Shown piece after piece: positions 10,985-23,403 of a stretch of DNA of 64,000 nt (its first letter is position 1; each line of letters begins with the position of its first letter). Under the pieces are notes generated by a model that was not told the DNA's origin, ran no database searches, and saw only the letters and a program-made list of their open reading frames with translations. A program made the position numbers and the translations under genes. Location of the stretch: positions 62,001-126,000 of the forward strand of contig ML976786.1 of the NCBI GenBank assembly GCA_010015655.1. The letters run 5' to 3'. The DNA is from Bimuria novae-zelandiae CBS 107.79. Taxonomy: Eukaryota; Ascomycota; Dothideomycetes; Pleosporales; Didymosphaeriaceae.

Positions 10985-13900
10985 AGATATTCCTTGTGGA
11001 ACCTCTCTAGCGCTATCTTGTAGTTCGTGAGGTTTTGTACTAGTTCCTATATATTATAATTCTCTGGCCATCCTTCCCACTTTACTAGATACTTGTACTA
11101 ACGCCCGATTTCTTGTAGGTCCCTAATAGCTTCAACCTTGTACTCCTTATCTTTAAGTTTAAGCTAGGTTTTTAGTTCGGCGTCTAGTGGTGCTGGTTTT
11201 AACAATAACTTATAGAAGACTGGGTGGATCCGTGTATTTATAGGTAGCTATAGTTTAAAATTAACCGGTCCCTTGACCTCTTAGATTTTAAATAGTCCCT
11301 TTTAAAGGTTATCTAGTTTTTTACTTAGTCTTATTGTCTTAAGATTTTTTCGCGAGAGGAGGACTCTATTTCCCTCTTTAAAAGTTAGTCCTATAATCCT
11401 TTTCTTATTTACTTATTACGCTATTTATTTATTACGTCGCGCGATATTCTCGTGCAGTGTTTTATATAGGTCCTGCATAAGTTTGGCCTTATTGGCTGCG
11501 TTCTTCGTAATGCTCTGGATGTCTAATGGATCCCAGTGAGTCGTTGGCTCACATCCATGGTTGGCGTAATATGGCGAGTACCCCGTAGTCGCCGATCTTG
11601 CGCTATTGTATGCCAGCTGGGCCGTTGGCAATAGCTTAACCCAGTTATCTTAAAACTTATTTATATATATCTAGAGATACTGTTCTAACGTTTAGTTTAT
11701 TTACTTAGTTTAGCTATTTATTTTAGGGTGGAAGCTCGTCGTGAGCTTGTGCTTAATCCCTAATTTAGCTATAAACGTGGTCTAGTATAACAATGTAAAT
11801 ATCTTAGCCCTGTCTGTAATAAACTCGTTAAGTCGTCTAACCTGTAATATTAGTTCTCGTTCCACTATATAGGCTAGTTCTTCTACTAATATAGCTTCCC
11901 TAATTGGCACAAACCTCGACTCCTTAGTAAGTTAACAGATTATAACTAAGATTAAGTCGTAGGGATCCTTATTCCTTAGTGCTAGTAATGCCAGTAGCTT
12001 CACGATAAAGTCTATGGTCACGCTTAATTATGGTCTTAGGGGCGGCTGTAGTGGTTGTAAGAGGCTATAGGGCTTATATCTTTTAGGCTTGTTCTTATAA
12101 CAGGCCAAATAGTTGCCTAAAACCTTCTATACCGCCTGGCGTAGCCTAGGGATGGCATATTCGTTCGCGATTTAACGCGTCGTTTTAGTAATCCCTAGGT
12201 GTCCCTAATCCTTATCTTTATATAGTTTTTTAATTAGCAGCGGAGCTATCTACTTACTAATCTAGATACGGTTTTAATAGTCCCGTGCTGTCAATTTCGT
12301 AGCTTAGTAGAGATTATACGCTTGGCAATCCTTATCCTTAAGCCTATTATAATCCTGTATCTCTTTTATAGCTAGCCTATAATAGATAAGATCCGCGCGC
12401 CGTGCTTCTAGTGCTAGCGCAAGTTATATTTTATTATAGTAAAGGGTTCCGTCCTTCGCGTAGGCTAGGATTATAACATAGTTACTTCTATTATCTTCTT
12501 CTATAAGATCTAAACGCCTACTAAGTGCGTCTACTACGGCGTTTGAGTTGCTAAGTAAATAGGTAATGCGAAAGTCGAATTCCGCTATCTATTCTAACTA
12601 TCTAGCCTATTATTAATTAAGCTTCTTTGTGGTTATAAAGCGCGTAAGGTTAAGGTAATTTAAAAAGACTTCCGTTTAGTGCTTTACTCCTTTAAGCTGC
12701 GCTTCCTATTACTTAAAATAGTTAATAATTACAAGTAACTCCTTATTATAAATCTTATAATTTAGTTCTGCTCCTAAGAGCTTGCGTACGTGATAGAAGA
12801 CAGGTTTCTATTTACCGTCGTTGCACTCTTATAATAATACGGCCCCTAGCGCATAGTCCGATGCATTTGTGTAGATGCGATATCGCTGCTCTGGGTCGTA
12901 CATCTGTAGTAGGGGTGCCGTTAGGAATAGGCGTTTAAGCTACTTAAAAGCCACTATTTCTACTTTTTGCAAAGGTCGCTATTTCCCTATCTTTATAAGT
13001 TCTATTAACAGAGCGGTCGTCTTTAAGTAGTTCCTAATAAATTTGCGATAGAAGTTAGTGAAGCCTAAGAAAGACTAGATATCTTTTACTAATTACAATA
13101 GCAGCTATTCTTCTATTATCGCGATATTCTTCGGGTCCATCTTAACACCTTCTCGGGATATCACAAATCCCAAATATTCCGTCTTAGTGACATGGAACTC
13201 GCACTTCTTAGGGTGTAGGAGCAATTAATACTTTTATAACTTCTATAGTACTTTGCGTACATGTCCTTTATGCTCTTCCAAGGTTCCGTGTGAGTATATC
13301 AAGATATCGTCGAGGTACGCCGTACAGAATACGTCTAAGTATTTATATAGTACTTAATTTATTAACTCTTAAAAGGTTGCTAGTGCGTTGGTTAGCCCTA
13401 TAGGCATAACTGTGTACTTAAAAAGGCTATATCGTGTGTAGAACGCCGTTTTCCACTCGTGCCCTTTCGCAATTCGAATTCTGTGGAATCTATCCCGGAC
13501 GTCGAATTTCGTGAAGTATTTAGCTCCTCGGAGTCTATCTATAAGCTCCGTTATTAGTAGTAATAGGTAGCGATTCTTAATTATCACGGCGTTTAGCTAT
13601 CTATAATCTACATAAAGTCGTAGCCTGCCGTCTTTTTTGCGAACAAAGAGTATAGGGAAGGCTATAGGACTCTAACTAGGCTACTATTTCCCTAAGCGTA
13701 GATTTTTCTATATTAGCTCTTTTAACTCTTTTTCTTGTTCGTAGGTGAGGGGCCTTAGGCGTTCTAGCTATAGCTTGGCTCCCTCTACTAGTAGTATCTC
13801 GTGATCCTACTCCTTGTGTTTAGGTAGGATAGTCTTGTCGTATTCCTTAAACAGGTCTACAAATTCCTTGTATTCTTCTGGCAGACTAGGGTTGTCTAAG

Positions 13901-14460
13901 ACTATCTTAGTCTCCTAGACCTATATATAGTGCACCTGCCCTAGGTGTTGCTTTAAAATCCTGTCTATTTTATATACTAATATTTCTTATATCCTAGATA
14001 GTTAACTCCTTTTTCTTGCCTAAGGTTAGAGAGTTTCCCTCTTACTAGGGCTCGCCTAAGCCTTCGCTAGTGGGTCCCGGGGAAGGATCGTTCGTTTAAT
14101 CTAGTCTATTCGTAGATTGTGTTATTCTAGCCATTTGTATCTAATAATGGCTTTAATGTCTCCTATCTCCGCGATAGTAAAGACGTGTTGGCTCTCTAGA
14201 CCTTCTATATTAACTTGTACTGGCGCCGTCTCGAGGCGCAGCCAATCGTTACCGTATCTTTATAATTAGGTCCTGTCCGCGAGTCTTATTTGCAGCAGTG
14301 TTTTCTTATTATAATATAGCATATTATACTTCTTAACTACTTGCGGGGCGATTAGACACGCGTTTGCCCCTAGGTCGATTAGTGCTGTAACACGATGTCT
14401 ATGCACTATAATGTCTTTAATTAAGCGCTTCTCGACTCGGCGAGTGTCCACTTAATAAGC
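10985..14460 (-). pseudogene. Gypsy pol (protease, RT, RNase H, integrase, chromodomain), RIP-mutated
   Basis: Protease: ALIDLGANACLIAPQ at about 14380-14330, where the D-S/T-G triad reads [22 protein letters not shown] near 13520-13460 and [12 protein letters not shown] near 13405-13370. Integrase spans about 12350-11400, with a well-preserved piece (TAQLAYNSA ... GYSPYYANHG) at 11631-11560. The chromodomain (YLVKWEGWPENYN) lies near 11100-11050. Frames are broken by scattered TAG/TAA stops, so this copy is not autonomous now. Confidence 0.9.
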
Positions 14461-14499
14461 CATAATAATCGCACTATTACTAGTGTGGCTTGTTACCTA

Positions 14500-16450
14500 G
14501 TAATAATCTAGTTTTTTAAATTATTAGACCCTTTGTTTAAGATTTTAGGGTAATTAGCGTTGGCTTCCTTAATCTAGTCCTGGACCTTAGATAGCTTAGA
14601 GACTTCCTTAATTTAGTGCTACTTATATTACTATTAATACAAGGCGTAAGTCTCTCTAATCCTATTAGATTTGTATACTCCTTAATTCCTATATTGCGGG
14701 CAATTTAGAGTAAGGCATTCGTTCTAGGCTAATGTATTATACTCTGGACAGCTATCTAAGGAGGCTGCCTCTTCCTATAGGCTTAGGTGTGCGAAGCACT
14801 ATAGGTTGCATTATTCCTACCCTATTAATAAGTAGTCCGCGTCTCTTCCTAGCTATATATTCCCTATTATTATGCTAGTGTTGCGGGGGTCTAAGCCCTA
14901 AGGAAACTAGCCTATTTTAAACTTCTACTACCTGTATAGCTTACAGGTAATATCGAAATATTAATACTAACCATTCCATTTATAGTGCTTAGCCTAATAG
15001 GCTAAAAAGTGCTTATAGTAATTATTAGGCACGCTGCACTAGCTCTGCTTTAGCCTATAGTATTCTAAACCTTCTGGAAAATAGGAGGCCCTGACTCTAG
15101 CCTTAGAGTGTTGTCGGCATCCTTTACGCGTGCATTACCACTATTTGGCGTATTCATATTGTTCCTGTATCGTGATCTGGCGTAGGTATTATTTTGGGCG
15201 TCCTTATAACTTCTCCGCTAGCCAGTAGGCGTCCCATGCGTGTGCCCCCTAGACAATTACTTTTGCCTTACACTAAGACGATTAATGTAGCGTACTGCTG
15301 CACATCTAGCAGGTGTCGTTGGCCAGTCTTTAGAAGATCTAGTACTTAGGAAGGGTCTTTCGTTCCTCTTCCTCTTTTATTAGCTCTAGGATCTCCTGCG
15401 TAAGATCCACTCTATTGGCTTCTATTAGCGTGAGGGTGACCATAGCCACTTGTAGGAGGTTAGTTATATTAACCTTAGTCTCTTAATTATTATAGTCTTT
15501 AGCGAAGTGGCCTGGCTTGCTATATTAGAGGCAGGCTTTATCTTTAAATCTCTGTTCTCGCTCTTCCTGCGAAATGCTATTCTTGCCCTGGTAACTCTTC
15601 TTTAGTCTATACGGCTGTTTTCCCTTGCCGTTCTTTTTTTTATACTATTAGGCTTTATTAGTTATAATAACATCTCCGCCCTAGTCTCTCCCTGCGGGCC
15701 TAGATTAATTCTCTTTTCTAGTAAGTAGCCTAGTATTATGCTATTTTTCCAGCTTGCGTTCGTACAGGCGATTATCTACTTTAATTACATTATTAATAAG
15801 TTCTTTTAGGTCGTTTGCTTTTCCTTGGCGGACTAATTTATCTTTAACTAATTCTTTTAGTCCGTTGTAGTAGGTAATTATAAGTGGGGCTTCTCCCCAT
15901 CCTTCGAGTTCTGTCATGATCTATTTGAACTCTAGTATATAGAGTACCGCCGATTTCTCCTAACGTAGGCGCTAGAGGCGTATTTTAGCTTAATATCCTT
16001 TATTAATAGTGCCAAACATTCCTTTCACGGCCTTGCGAAAAGACTCCCAGTCCTTAAAGGCGTCTTTAGTGGCGTCTAAACTATAATCCTTTAATTTGCT
16101 ATTCTTAAGGAAATTATTAATTATTAATCTAGCCCACGCGGCTGCCTTGTCTTGCATGTTTATATAGGTAACTAGGATCTTGTCTTGTTCCGTATTAAAC
16201 TTTCCTAGTTATAACGGATGAATAGTTCTATCTAGGTTAGGAACGTTCCTGGGTGACCCTTTCCTAAATAGGGTTCGGGCTTCGGGACCTTTAGTTAATG
16301 TTTCGCATTTTCCTATTGGCTTATCTTTTCGCTTATCTGGTTGATGATTTCCTGTAACTAGGCTATCTAAGCCACTTGTTTAATAACTATCTCTCCTAGG
16401 GTCTTTTCCTTAGGTGCCAGAGCTGCGGTGGTCGAACTAGGTCCTGCCAT
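14500..16450 (-). pseudogene. Gypsy gag, RIP-mutated
   Basis: ATG at 16450-16448, 22 bp inside the 5' LTR, gives MAGPSSTTAALAPKEKTLGE and then a Retrotrans_gag-type region (WESFRKAVKGMFGT near 16050-16010, LEFKQIMTELEGWGEAPL near 15935-15880). A CCHC zinc knuckle is visible near 15535-15495 as C-L-stop-Y-S-K-P-G-H-F-A-K-D-Y, with two cysteines lost by transitions. Stops are sparse compared with other elements here. Confidence 0.85.
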
Positions 16451-16471
16451 TATACCGTAGGGTAGTTAAAG

Positions 16472-16944
16472 TGTTATAAGGCTCTTACACCTTATTTTAA
16501 TCTAGATTAGGGCGGTAAGGTATCGTGGTGCTTTATAGATTATTTAGTAGTATAAGTTAATGCGACACTTAGCGCGGCTAGATAATCTAATCTTATAATA
16601 AATAAGATAACTATTAGTCTATATAGGAGAACGTACTCGCATAGAAGATATATAAGTTAACTACGAAGAGAGAAACAATATAAGAGAACTATTACACTAT
16701 ATACTAGTCTACTTCTTCCTCGTAGTCCCGCCAAGACGTCTTTCTCTAAGGTAGTCCGTGGGACTTCCTATAGTCCCGTACTTTATGCGGGACTTCTCGC
16801 TTATGCGGGACTTTATTACGTGACTACTAACCTAAGCTGCCCTGCGCCCCGTTAGGTCCCGTTAACTCTACTACTTCGTTAATAATTACTCTCTTGGCAT
16901 AATTGTCTGGCTTCTTCATCCTTGTGGGGTTCGTGGTCGTAACA
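16472..16944 (-). repeat. Gypsy 5' LTR
   Basis: 473 bp, matching 9790-10261; on the - strand it begins TGTTACGACCACGAACCCC and is followed by the gag start at 16450. Confidence 0.94.
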
Positions 16945-16949
16945 TTCTA

Positions 16950-18320
16950 TATTGCTAGAGCCTCCCGTAGACCTTTATTTTTATACTCTAAGAGTTACTT
17001 TTATATAGAGATTAAGTGTATAGTTTAACTTAGCTTCTTAGCCTTATTACTACCCCCTATATTAATAATAGCCTTTAGTAGCTGGTTAATCTTTCTCTAA
17101 TCTAAAGCACTAAGTATTAAGGTTAAGCTTTCTTATAATTATTAATTAGGAGGTATAGTCTAATTAAATTACTTAAGGATAGTTATTAGATCTAGCGGGG
17201 AGATACCTGTAGCTTTAAAGGCCTAGAGGATTAATAGCTACCTTATAGTGCTGACCTAGGCCTTTTAGAATAGGCTAAAGAAGTCTCTCTTGGCAATAGA
17301 GGCTAGCCCCTGGCTGTTCTATAGGAAGGCTAACAGCTTATTTAAATACGCTATTAATAGAGGCTTAAACACGCAGACATCGAGAGGCTATAACGTATAG
17401 GTTAAATAAGGTAGATAGATAGCTAACAGAATCTTATTACAATTGTAATAGTTAATAAAATCTATAGTAACATAAGATCTATGGCCGTTAAGGATTAATA
17501 GTTAATATAATTGTCTAGCTTTTAACTTTATAAGGCGATTAAATACTTATTAAAGCTATATAAGGCCTATCTAATTGCTTAACTAGTTAGATTTAGATAC
17601 GGTAATAAAGGCCTAATGGTGTTAAGGGTTAAGATCCTCGACCTAGCTTAATTGTATGTTTGTAGAGGTGGCCTAATAGATTAGAGCTGGATCTAGGGCA
17701 GATCCGTCGGCGCATATACAGGCTATGAGCGATATCCACTTGCGGCTACCATCCTAGATAGCTTGCCTTATAGCCTTGCTCTCGTACAGAGGCCTATTAA
17801 AGATCCTCTTTAAGCGGGAGGTAATGCTAAGTAGGATGCCTTTCTCGTCTATATTATAGATATCTCGAGCCTTAATCTGATACTGCTCTATCTTCTGCTG
17901 TAGGAGGTCGAAGTAGAGCTTATATTTAGCTAGGGAATTAGCTTTATGATAATTGCTATTAATACTAGTTATTTATTATAATATTAAGGATTTAGCGTGA
18001 CGCTAGATAAAGCGATTAACCTATAATAAGCTAACGTTCTTTTTAGCCACTATAGAGGCAAAGCTCTGTATTATTTGCTATATAAAAGGAAGGCTACGTT
18101 TAGTAAAACGCTTAATATATTGTAGAAGCTCCTGTTCTTGCTATTAGGTAATATTTTAGCTATGTTGTATAGGAACCTACTACTAGCTAATAAAGCGCTT
18201 ATACTAGCGCGTTAGTATAGATTATATAACACTAAATTCTTTTATAATTTTTTAATATAAGAAAGATTCTTCTAGTCTCCGTGATTCAATTACTTCTATC
18301 GCGGCCGTAATCGGGTCCAT
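16950..18320 (-). pseudogene. pogo 1 transposase (N-terminus and DDE core)
   Basis: Start codon at 18320-18318 gives MDPITAAIEVIESRRLEESF, the typical N-terminus of fungal Fot1/pogo transposases (helix-turn-helix psq plus CENP-B type DNA binding, then a DDE_1 catalytic domain). The first catalytic region reads NIDEKGILLSI near 17865-17835, followed by SRKWISLIACICADGSA near 17750-17700; the second is preserved only as LNGHRSYVTIDF-like text (D to N). Many RIP stops. The C-terminal part continues at 9789. Confidence 0.88.
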
Positions 18321-18362
18321 ATTGGTGGAGATGCAGCGCATTGAAGTTGGGGTATTGCATGG

Positions 18363-18409
18363 TGGGGTGGCGCGTTCGGTGACGCGGCGCGCCAGCTGCC
18401 AAGCTACGG
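18363..18409 (-). repeat. pogo 1 right terminal inverted repeat
   Basis: Inverted match of 9123-9169; adjacent TA at 18410-18411. Confidence 0.92.
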
Positions 18410-18411
18410 TA

Positions 18412-18649
18412 TATGGCTTAATGCCAATGCGCAGCCTTCGCAAGTCTTGGATTCCTTTCCTCTTTCTCTATGTAGTGATGAACCCCATTAGCACAAGGGT
18501 ATGACAAGAAGGACTTAGCCATTCTCTTCACTAGCGGAGGGAAAATCAAGACACACGTTCCAGGCGCAGATCGATGGTCAGTATGTGATACCAGGGACCC
18601 ATACCGCGGCGGGCGGGGCGACCAACTTGAACTCCGGCTGCCCATCAAC
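18412..18649. other. Normal-composition spacer
   Basis: Sequence between pogo 1 and the NLR remnant. It is not RIP-mutated, but no coding block is recognised. It is the original 3' flank of the BTB locus. Confidence 0.4.
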
Positions 18650-19290
18650 ACTGCGTAGGGTCTCTCCACTAACACCAGTAAGTAGATCAACCCGCCCGAC
18701 CGCGCGAGCCCTTCTCGACGGTGCCGTTTGCGCCGGACCCCGACTTCGTCGACCGGCCCGAGATCGTCGCGTGGGTGCGCGACAAGTGCGCGGGACCAGG
18801 CGCGCGAGCGGCGCTGGTGGGGCTTGGCGGGGTATGTCGACGTCGCCATCTCCGTGCACCCTATAATACGAACAGACTACAGTAAGTCGCTGCTCGCCAT
18901 ACAGTACGCCCACAGCATCCGCGATGCGAGCCCGTACACGTTCGTCTTCTGGGTGCACGCCAGCACCCCCGCTCGGTTCGAGGAAGCGTACAGAGATATC
19001 GCAGAGCGGATGGAGCTGCCGGGAAGGAGCGACCCGAAGGTGAACGTGCTGCGGCTGGTCAGCGACTGGCTGCGGGACGAGACGGACGGACAATAGGTGA
19101 TGGTCGTCGATAACGTTAACGACGCGGAGACCTTCTTTCCGTCGCGGGAGAGCCGGCGAAGCGAGACAGACGCGAGCGCGTAGACACCGCTGGCCACGTG
19201 CCATCACAAAGCCGCAACAGAGTGGTGCTGATCACCTCTGGTACTCTACCCATTGGAAGTGTCACTTTCGGAGCAGTATGCATAGCGTTC
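18650..19290 (+). pseudogene. NB-ARC NLR (STAND) gene fragment
   Basis: From 18721 a frame reads VPFAPDPDFVDRPEIVAWVR, then AALVGLGG at 18808-18831, the lead-in to a P-loop. An intron-like 51-bp segment follows (GTATGT at 18832, CAG ending at 18882), after which KSLLAIQYAHSI, TFVFWVHAST and PKVNVLRLVSDWLRDE continue. This is the usual start of the NB-ARC module of fungal TPR-type NLRs. Defects: the splice leaves the P-loop out of phase; a TAG replaces the Trp before VMVVDNVNDAETFF (19094-19096); and a frameshift precedes SRNRVVLITSG near 19216-19250. The N-terminal effector and C-terminal repeats are absent. Composition is GC-rich and mostly RIP-free. Confidence 0.8.
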
Positions 19291-19742
19291 GGACTTCGCG
19301 GTTGGAGATCGTGACCAGATCCGTCGTGAAGTTACAAAATTACTCCCAAGTGATTTCTGACGGGACGAGGTGCAGACTGGGATCCTGGGCGATGTAAAAG
19401 TCAGATTCTAACCTAACAAGAGAGTAGTATGTCCTAAGGTAGCCCAGAGCTACCTTGCGAATATGATTGCAGCGACTTTGTGCCAGAACGTATACGACGT
19501 GAGGTATCGGGGCAGCGGCTTGACGAATACTCGATTATTAATCCATACTAGATGTAGTTTTGGATCCTCTGTCACAACGGTGCTTCGCCTTTTTACCAGG
19601 TGCCGTCAACTAATAGCGATTATGCAACATCTTTTAACTTCCGGCAGAAACGTGGACGGGAAGCGCAATAATATTAACTGATGGCGCCGTCGGCATATCA
19701 CGTGAGCATGGCTAGTCCGTAAATAATGTTCCACAATCCAGG
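19291..19742 (+). other. Spacer, possibly decayed NLR 3' sequence
   Basis: Ordinary composition; no motif recognised. Position downstream of the NB-ARC fragment suggests it may be the remainder of that gene, but no NLR signature is visible. Confidence 0.35.
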
Positions 19743-21111
19743 ATACAGGCCAGCCGACTGGTCAAAAAGCCAAGCCGACTGGTGGGGTCCAAGCGCCCTT
19801 GTGCCAAGCAGTTGGCTTAGCCCAGCAACCTAAGCCACAGGTCGGCTAAGCTTAACTAATAAAAATTTTTTACTTTTTATTACACAACTTACACCTACTT
19901 CTCTACACAAAAAATCTACTACAACATCTATCATAGATAAATTTACTCTGCTAGACATTAAAGACGCTTCTTTGCAGCAAGTCAGCCAGGAGATTGAAGA
20001 GTTTGATGCAGTTGCATTAGAGGAAGAGGTAAATTAAGATAAATACGTTGCAAACATGTTCTGAATGTGTTCATAATGTACAGGAATCTATTCCGGAGCC
20101 AATTCTGCTTACCACTGCGCAATTTGGATCTTTAATCACTACAGATCTTGAATTTGCACTAGAATTACCTGAATATCCAACTACTCATAAGAATGGATAT
20201 ACATATTGTGTTAATACTACAAAAGTTACGGATATCAAGCACGCCTTAGTAAGTACATGCAATCGTGTTACTAACATGTTCGGAACGTGTTCTGATTGTA
20301 GTTTAGGTGCAATATAGCTGGAGCCAAATCCACAGCCCTACAACAGCAACCTCGCCTTTCTTAAATCAAGCTCGAGGAAAGAAATGGAAGATGCGTTGTA
20401 GTAGGGTTCTCTGTTGCGAATATCTTTATAACACATTACGAGCGCTATCACACTTAACTGTAACTAAACAAACATGGGCTTTAATCCAAGACCTCCGTGA
20501 GAGTATTAATAGCTCCAACCCAGATCCAATCCGACGAGATACAAACGCGTTCGTAACGTGTTCAATACATATTATAAAGATACTAACTATTGAATATAGC
20601 TTATTCCGAAGCCTACAAAGAAGGTTTCAGCAAGGTATTGCGTGTGTATCTCAGCATGCAACATGCCAATTAGAATTGCGTTCAACGAAACAGACAGTAA
20701 GTGAATAATATAACTTATAGCACGTTCTCAACGGATTCTGAACACGTTAGGATTTGAATGGGCAGGTACAATACTATCTATGCTGCCGGAACTACGCTGT
20801 ACAACATACGACCCCTCATTTACTAAAGCCATTATCGGCTATTACAAGACATAACATTTCCTATTTACAGGAATTACTGTCTTCTAGCAACAGAACAAAC
20901 AGCACTAATACTAGTTGCTATATTGTTGAACAGCGAAGCTGTAGGAGGAAGACTTGTGGTAGGCTCTTTAACGTTTTCCTAACGTTTTCTCAACATCTTC
21001 CCAATATATCCTTAATGTATTGTCAATGCGTTTCTAACGTGTTGGGTAGGCGTTGATCATCCACAAGGAGCTGGAAAACTTATCGTTACACCCTGTAACG
21101 TTGTTTTCTAT

Positions 21112-23403
21112 CCCCCGCATGGCCAACATCGCCCTGGCACGGGCCACATCTTATTAGCCAATTAGATGCAAATACATCAAAACACTAAATATTTATCGTC
21201 ATGTAGGCAATTTTTATTTGCCAGCCAAAACACGCCTTTTTTAAAAGCTTTTATATATGTAACTATGCCTAATTATATAGCGCTATTAAGTAACGATGCC
21301 GACTTCGTAAAATATACAAAGTACAGCCCAAAGGCAGGAGATTTACCTAATTTACCTACTTAGCCACTATTCTTATAGCAACCGCTTAAAATTAATAATC
21401 TACATACTTTTAGACGCGCTCTCTTACCTAACTATATAGATTTTAACTCTCCTATTACTTTATTTAACTTATTTTTTAATACAGGCGTCGTTAATTAGAT
21501 CGCATACTATATAAATTAGCATGCTAAAAAGCTTTAGGCTAACGCGCCCTCAACGCCTGACCGCTATTAATAGAAACCTACCTCTCTAAGCGAGCTATAT
21601 ACGTACTTCGCTATTATTATTTATATAGGTGTCCACCGGGAGCCCTCGCTCGTCGAATACTAGCAGAAGCTTTATAGGATAGCGCCTCGGCATGAGATTA
21701 ATCGCTACATGTCAAAGGAGAGATGGCAGTAGCTTAATCGCTACTTATACTATATAGAGGTTAACTAGAGCTTTAAGTCTCCCTTTAGCTAAGTGTAAGA
21801 TCTCTTAGAGACGCTCTACAAGCGTAGCTTTAAGTACTAGGCGCCTAGCGTACACCTCTACGTTAATAAGGTAATTATAAGATTTACAGGCCGCGCAAGC
21901 GAGGTTATAATAATAAAAATAAAGCCTACGCCTAAAAGCTTTAAGATCTAGTGCTTAGCTAATAATAGAGTAATTCTAAACTAGTTATTTTATGCTAGAG
22001 GGCGAGGGCCTATTAACTTACTTAACTTACCTGCTAACGCGCTAGCTTTTACTCCTATAGAGTTAGTTTCTATTACTCTTGTACTCGCCGTAAACGCTGC
22101 CGGCCAGCGCCTCTTTCCGCCAAATCTCTATATTATATAGGACGACAATCTCTTTAACACTATCCCTATACTTAAATACCTTAGATCTAAAGGCGTAGGC
22201 TGCGCTGGGACAGTCTACACGATAAAGACGACGATAGAGGAGATTTTTAAGGCAATAGTAAAGGCAGAATTATAGGTAAAGGCGCTAGCTATTAGCACTT
22301 ACACGCAGGCAAAGCTCTTAAAGAAGCGCTTTAATAGTAACCTAATAAAACTTAAAACACACTATACGCGTAAGCTAGAGTAGGGAGATACTTATTAGGC
22401 GCTTTCGTAGAGTCGGCAGGTGCTTTAGGTAGCTTAGAGAAATAACTAGGTCGTTCTTTTTGCCAGTACTGTTGCTAAGCGTAAGTACTTTGCCCTTAAC
22501 ACCATGCTAATACTCCGCTAACGATAGTCGCCACAAGTAACTTAGGTTATTATAAAGCTCCGCCAACGCTCTAAGATAGCTCTAAATAATAAGAAACTCT
22601 TTAAGAAAGCCTTTAGCAGCGAGCCTCTTAAGTTACTAAGTATCCCTTAGATAATAGATAACTATAATTACTATAAGAGCGAGGTTAATTGCTTTAACTA
22701 AATAAAAAGCTACTACTTTATTTAGCAGGTCCGCTAGCGTACCTGGCGCCCGCTCTAGTACTTTCTGCTAGATCTAACGCTTAATAATTGCTATAGGCTC
22801 TCCTCGTACTCCTCTCGCGACTCTGCCAAACGCTTTGGCTATAAGAAGTTCCTATACAAGCTTATTAAACAGCTCTTTGAGCGAGGTGGCCGCCCTACTC
22901 GAGGCTTAAACAAGCGTAAGCGACCTGACGACGTACTCGCCAGCGGAGAGGGTAACTTTGGTAGCTTACACATATCTATAAAGCTGTTTGTGGAGGGCAA
23001 AAGCTGTGTTAATTACGTAATAGCTAGACGTATAACTAATAAGAAGCTCTAATCCCGGACACCTCTAGTATAAGTTACAGGTAATACAAGGTTATCTTAT
23101 AGCTCTTAACGCCTACTACGTACTTATTATAGCTATACGCTTTGCTAGCTGCCTTTGTGTAGGCTAGAAGTTAATACTAAGTGCTAGGCAAAGCACCTCT
23201 GCCAGTATTAAATAATTAGGTTAGCGGACACAAAAGTAAGCTTAACTATTATGTAAACCTATCTTAAAGCACTTAGAGATGCAAAATCTATGCGAAGTTA
23301 CCCTATAGAGGTATAATTCTTGGTGTTCTGCCGGGTCGGAGCAATTTATCCGATTGGCCCTTAAATAGTGGCCCGTGCCAGGGCGATGTTGGTCATGCGG
23401 GGG
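21112..23403 (+). mobile_element. PiggyBac-like transposon copy 1 nested in the Mutator-like element
   Basis: Inverted ends CCCCCGCATGGCCAACATCG (21112) and the matching reverse complement ending at 23403 enclose one transposase frame. The flanking 4 bp are CTAT and ATAT, not the canonical TTAA, so the target duplication is unclear. It interrupts the Mutator-like transposase gene. Confidence 0.87.
21265..23256 (+). pseudogene. PiggyBac-like transposase (DDE_Tnp_1_7), RIP-inactivated
   Basis: A single 664-codon frame from ATG 21265 to TAA 23256 with no frameshift but many TAG/TAA stops. Visible blocks: NDADFVKYTKYSPKAGDLPN at the N-terminus, LYTYFAIIIYIGVHREPSLV, MSKERWQQLNRYLYYIEV, then HLYVNKVIIRFTGRA (about 21850-21895), where the catalytic D-E before the GR motif reads N-K, and QDDNLFNTI near 22140-22166 around the second aspartate. 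The C-terminus has a Cys-rich finger (CQLPLCRLEVNTKC and H). Copy 2 on the opposite strand at 40088-42067 shares these blocks. Confidence 0.88.

Larger units (their letters stand above)
9790..16944 (-). mobile_element. Complete Ty3/Gypsy chromovirus nested in pogo 1
   Basis: Two near-identical LTRs (9790-10261 and 16472-16944) bound the element and a perfect 5-bp target duplication TTCTA lies at 9785-9789 and 16945-16949. On the - strand the order is 5' LTR, gag (ATG at 16450), protease, RT, RNase H, integrase, chromodomain, an antisense open frame, a purine tract (aggagggggatag on the - strand, just above 10261) and the 3' LTR. The total of 7155 bp is normal for this group. RIP damage is moderate compared with its host element. 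Confidence 0.95.
9123..18409 (-). mobile_element. Fot1/pogo DNA transposon 1 (interrupted by a Gypsy element)
   Basis: Near-identical inverted ends at 9123-9169 and 18363-18409 are flanked by TA (9121-9122 and 18410-18411), the target duplication of pogo/Tc1 elements. Taking out the nested Gypsy leaves about 2.1 kb, equal in size to the other two pogo elements in the window (2116 and 2113 bp). The transposase is on the - strand. Confidence 0.92.

Noticed and set aside
18252..19207. Long minus-strand open frames opposite the NLR fragment (18418-18849, 18578-19207)
   Set aside because: The + strand shows clear NB-ARC motifs here; the antisense frames are a by-product of high GC.
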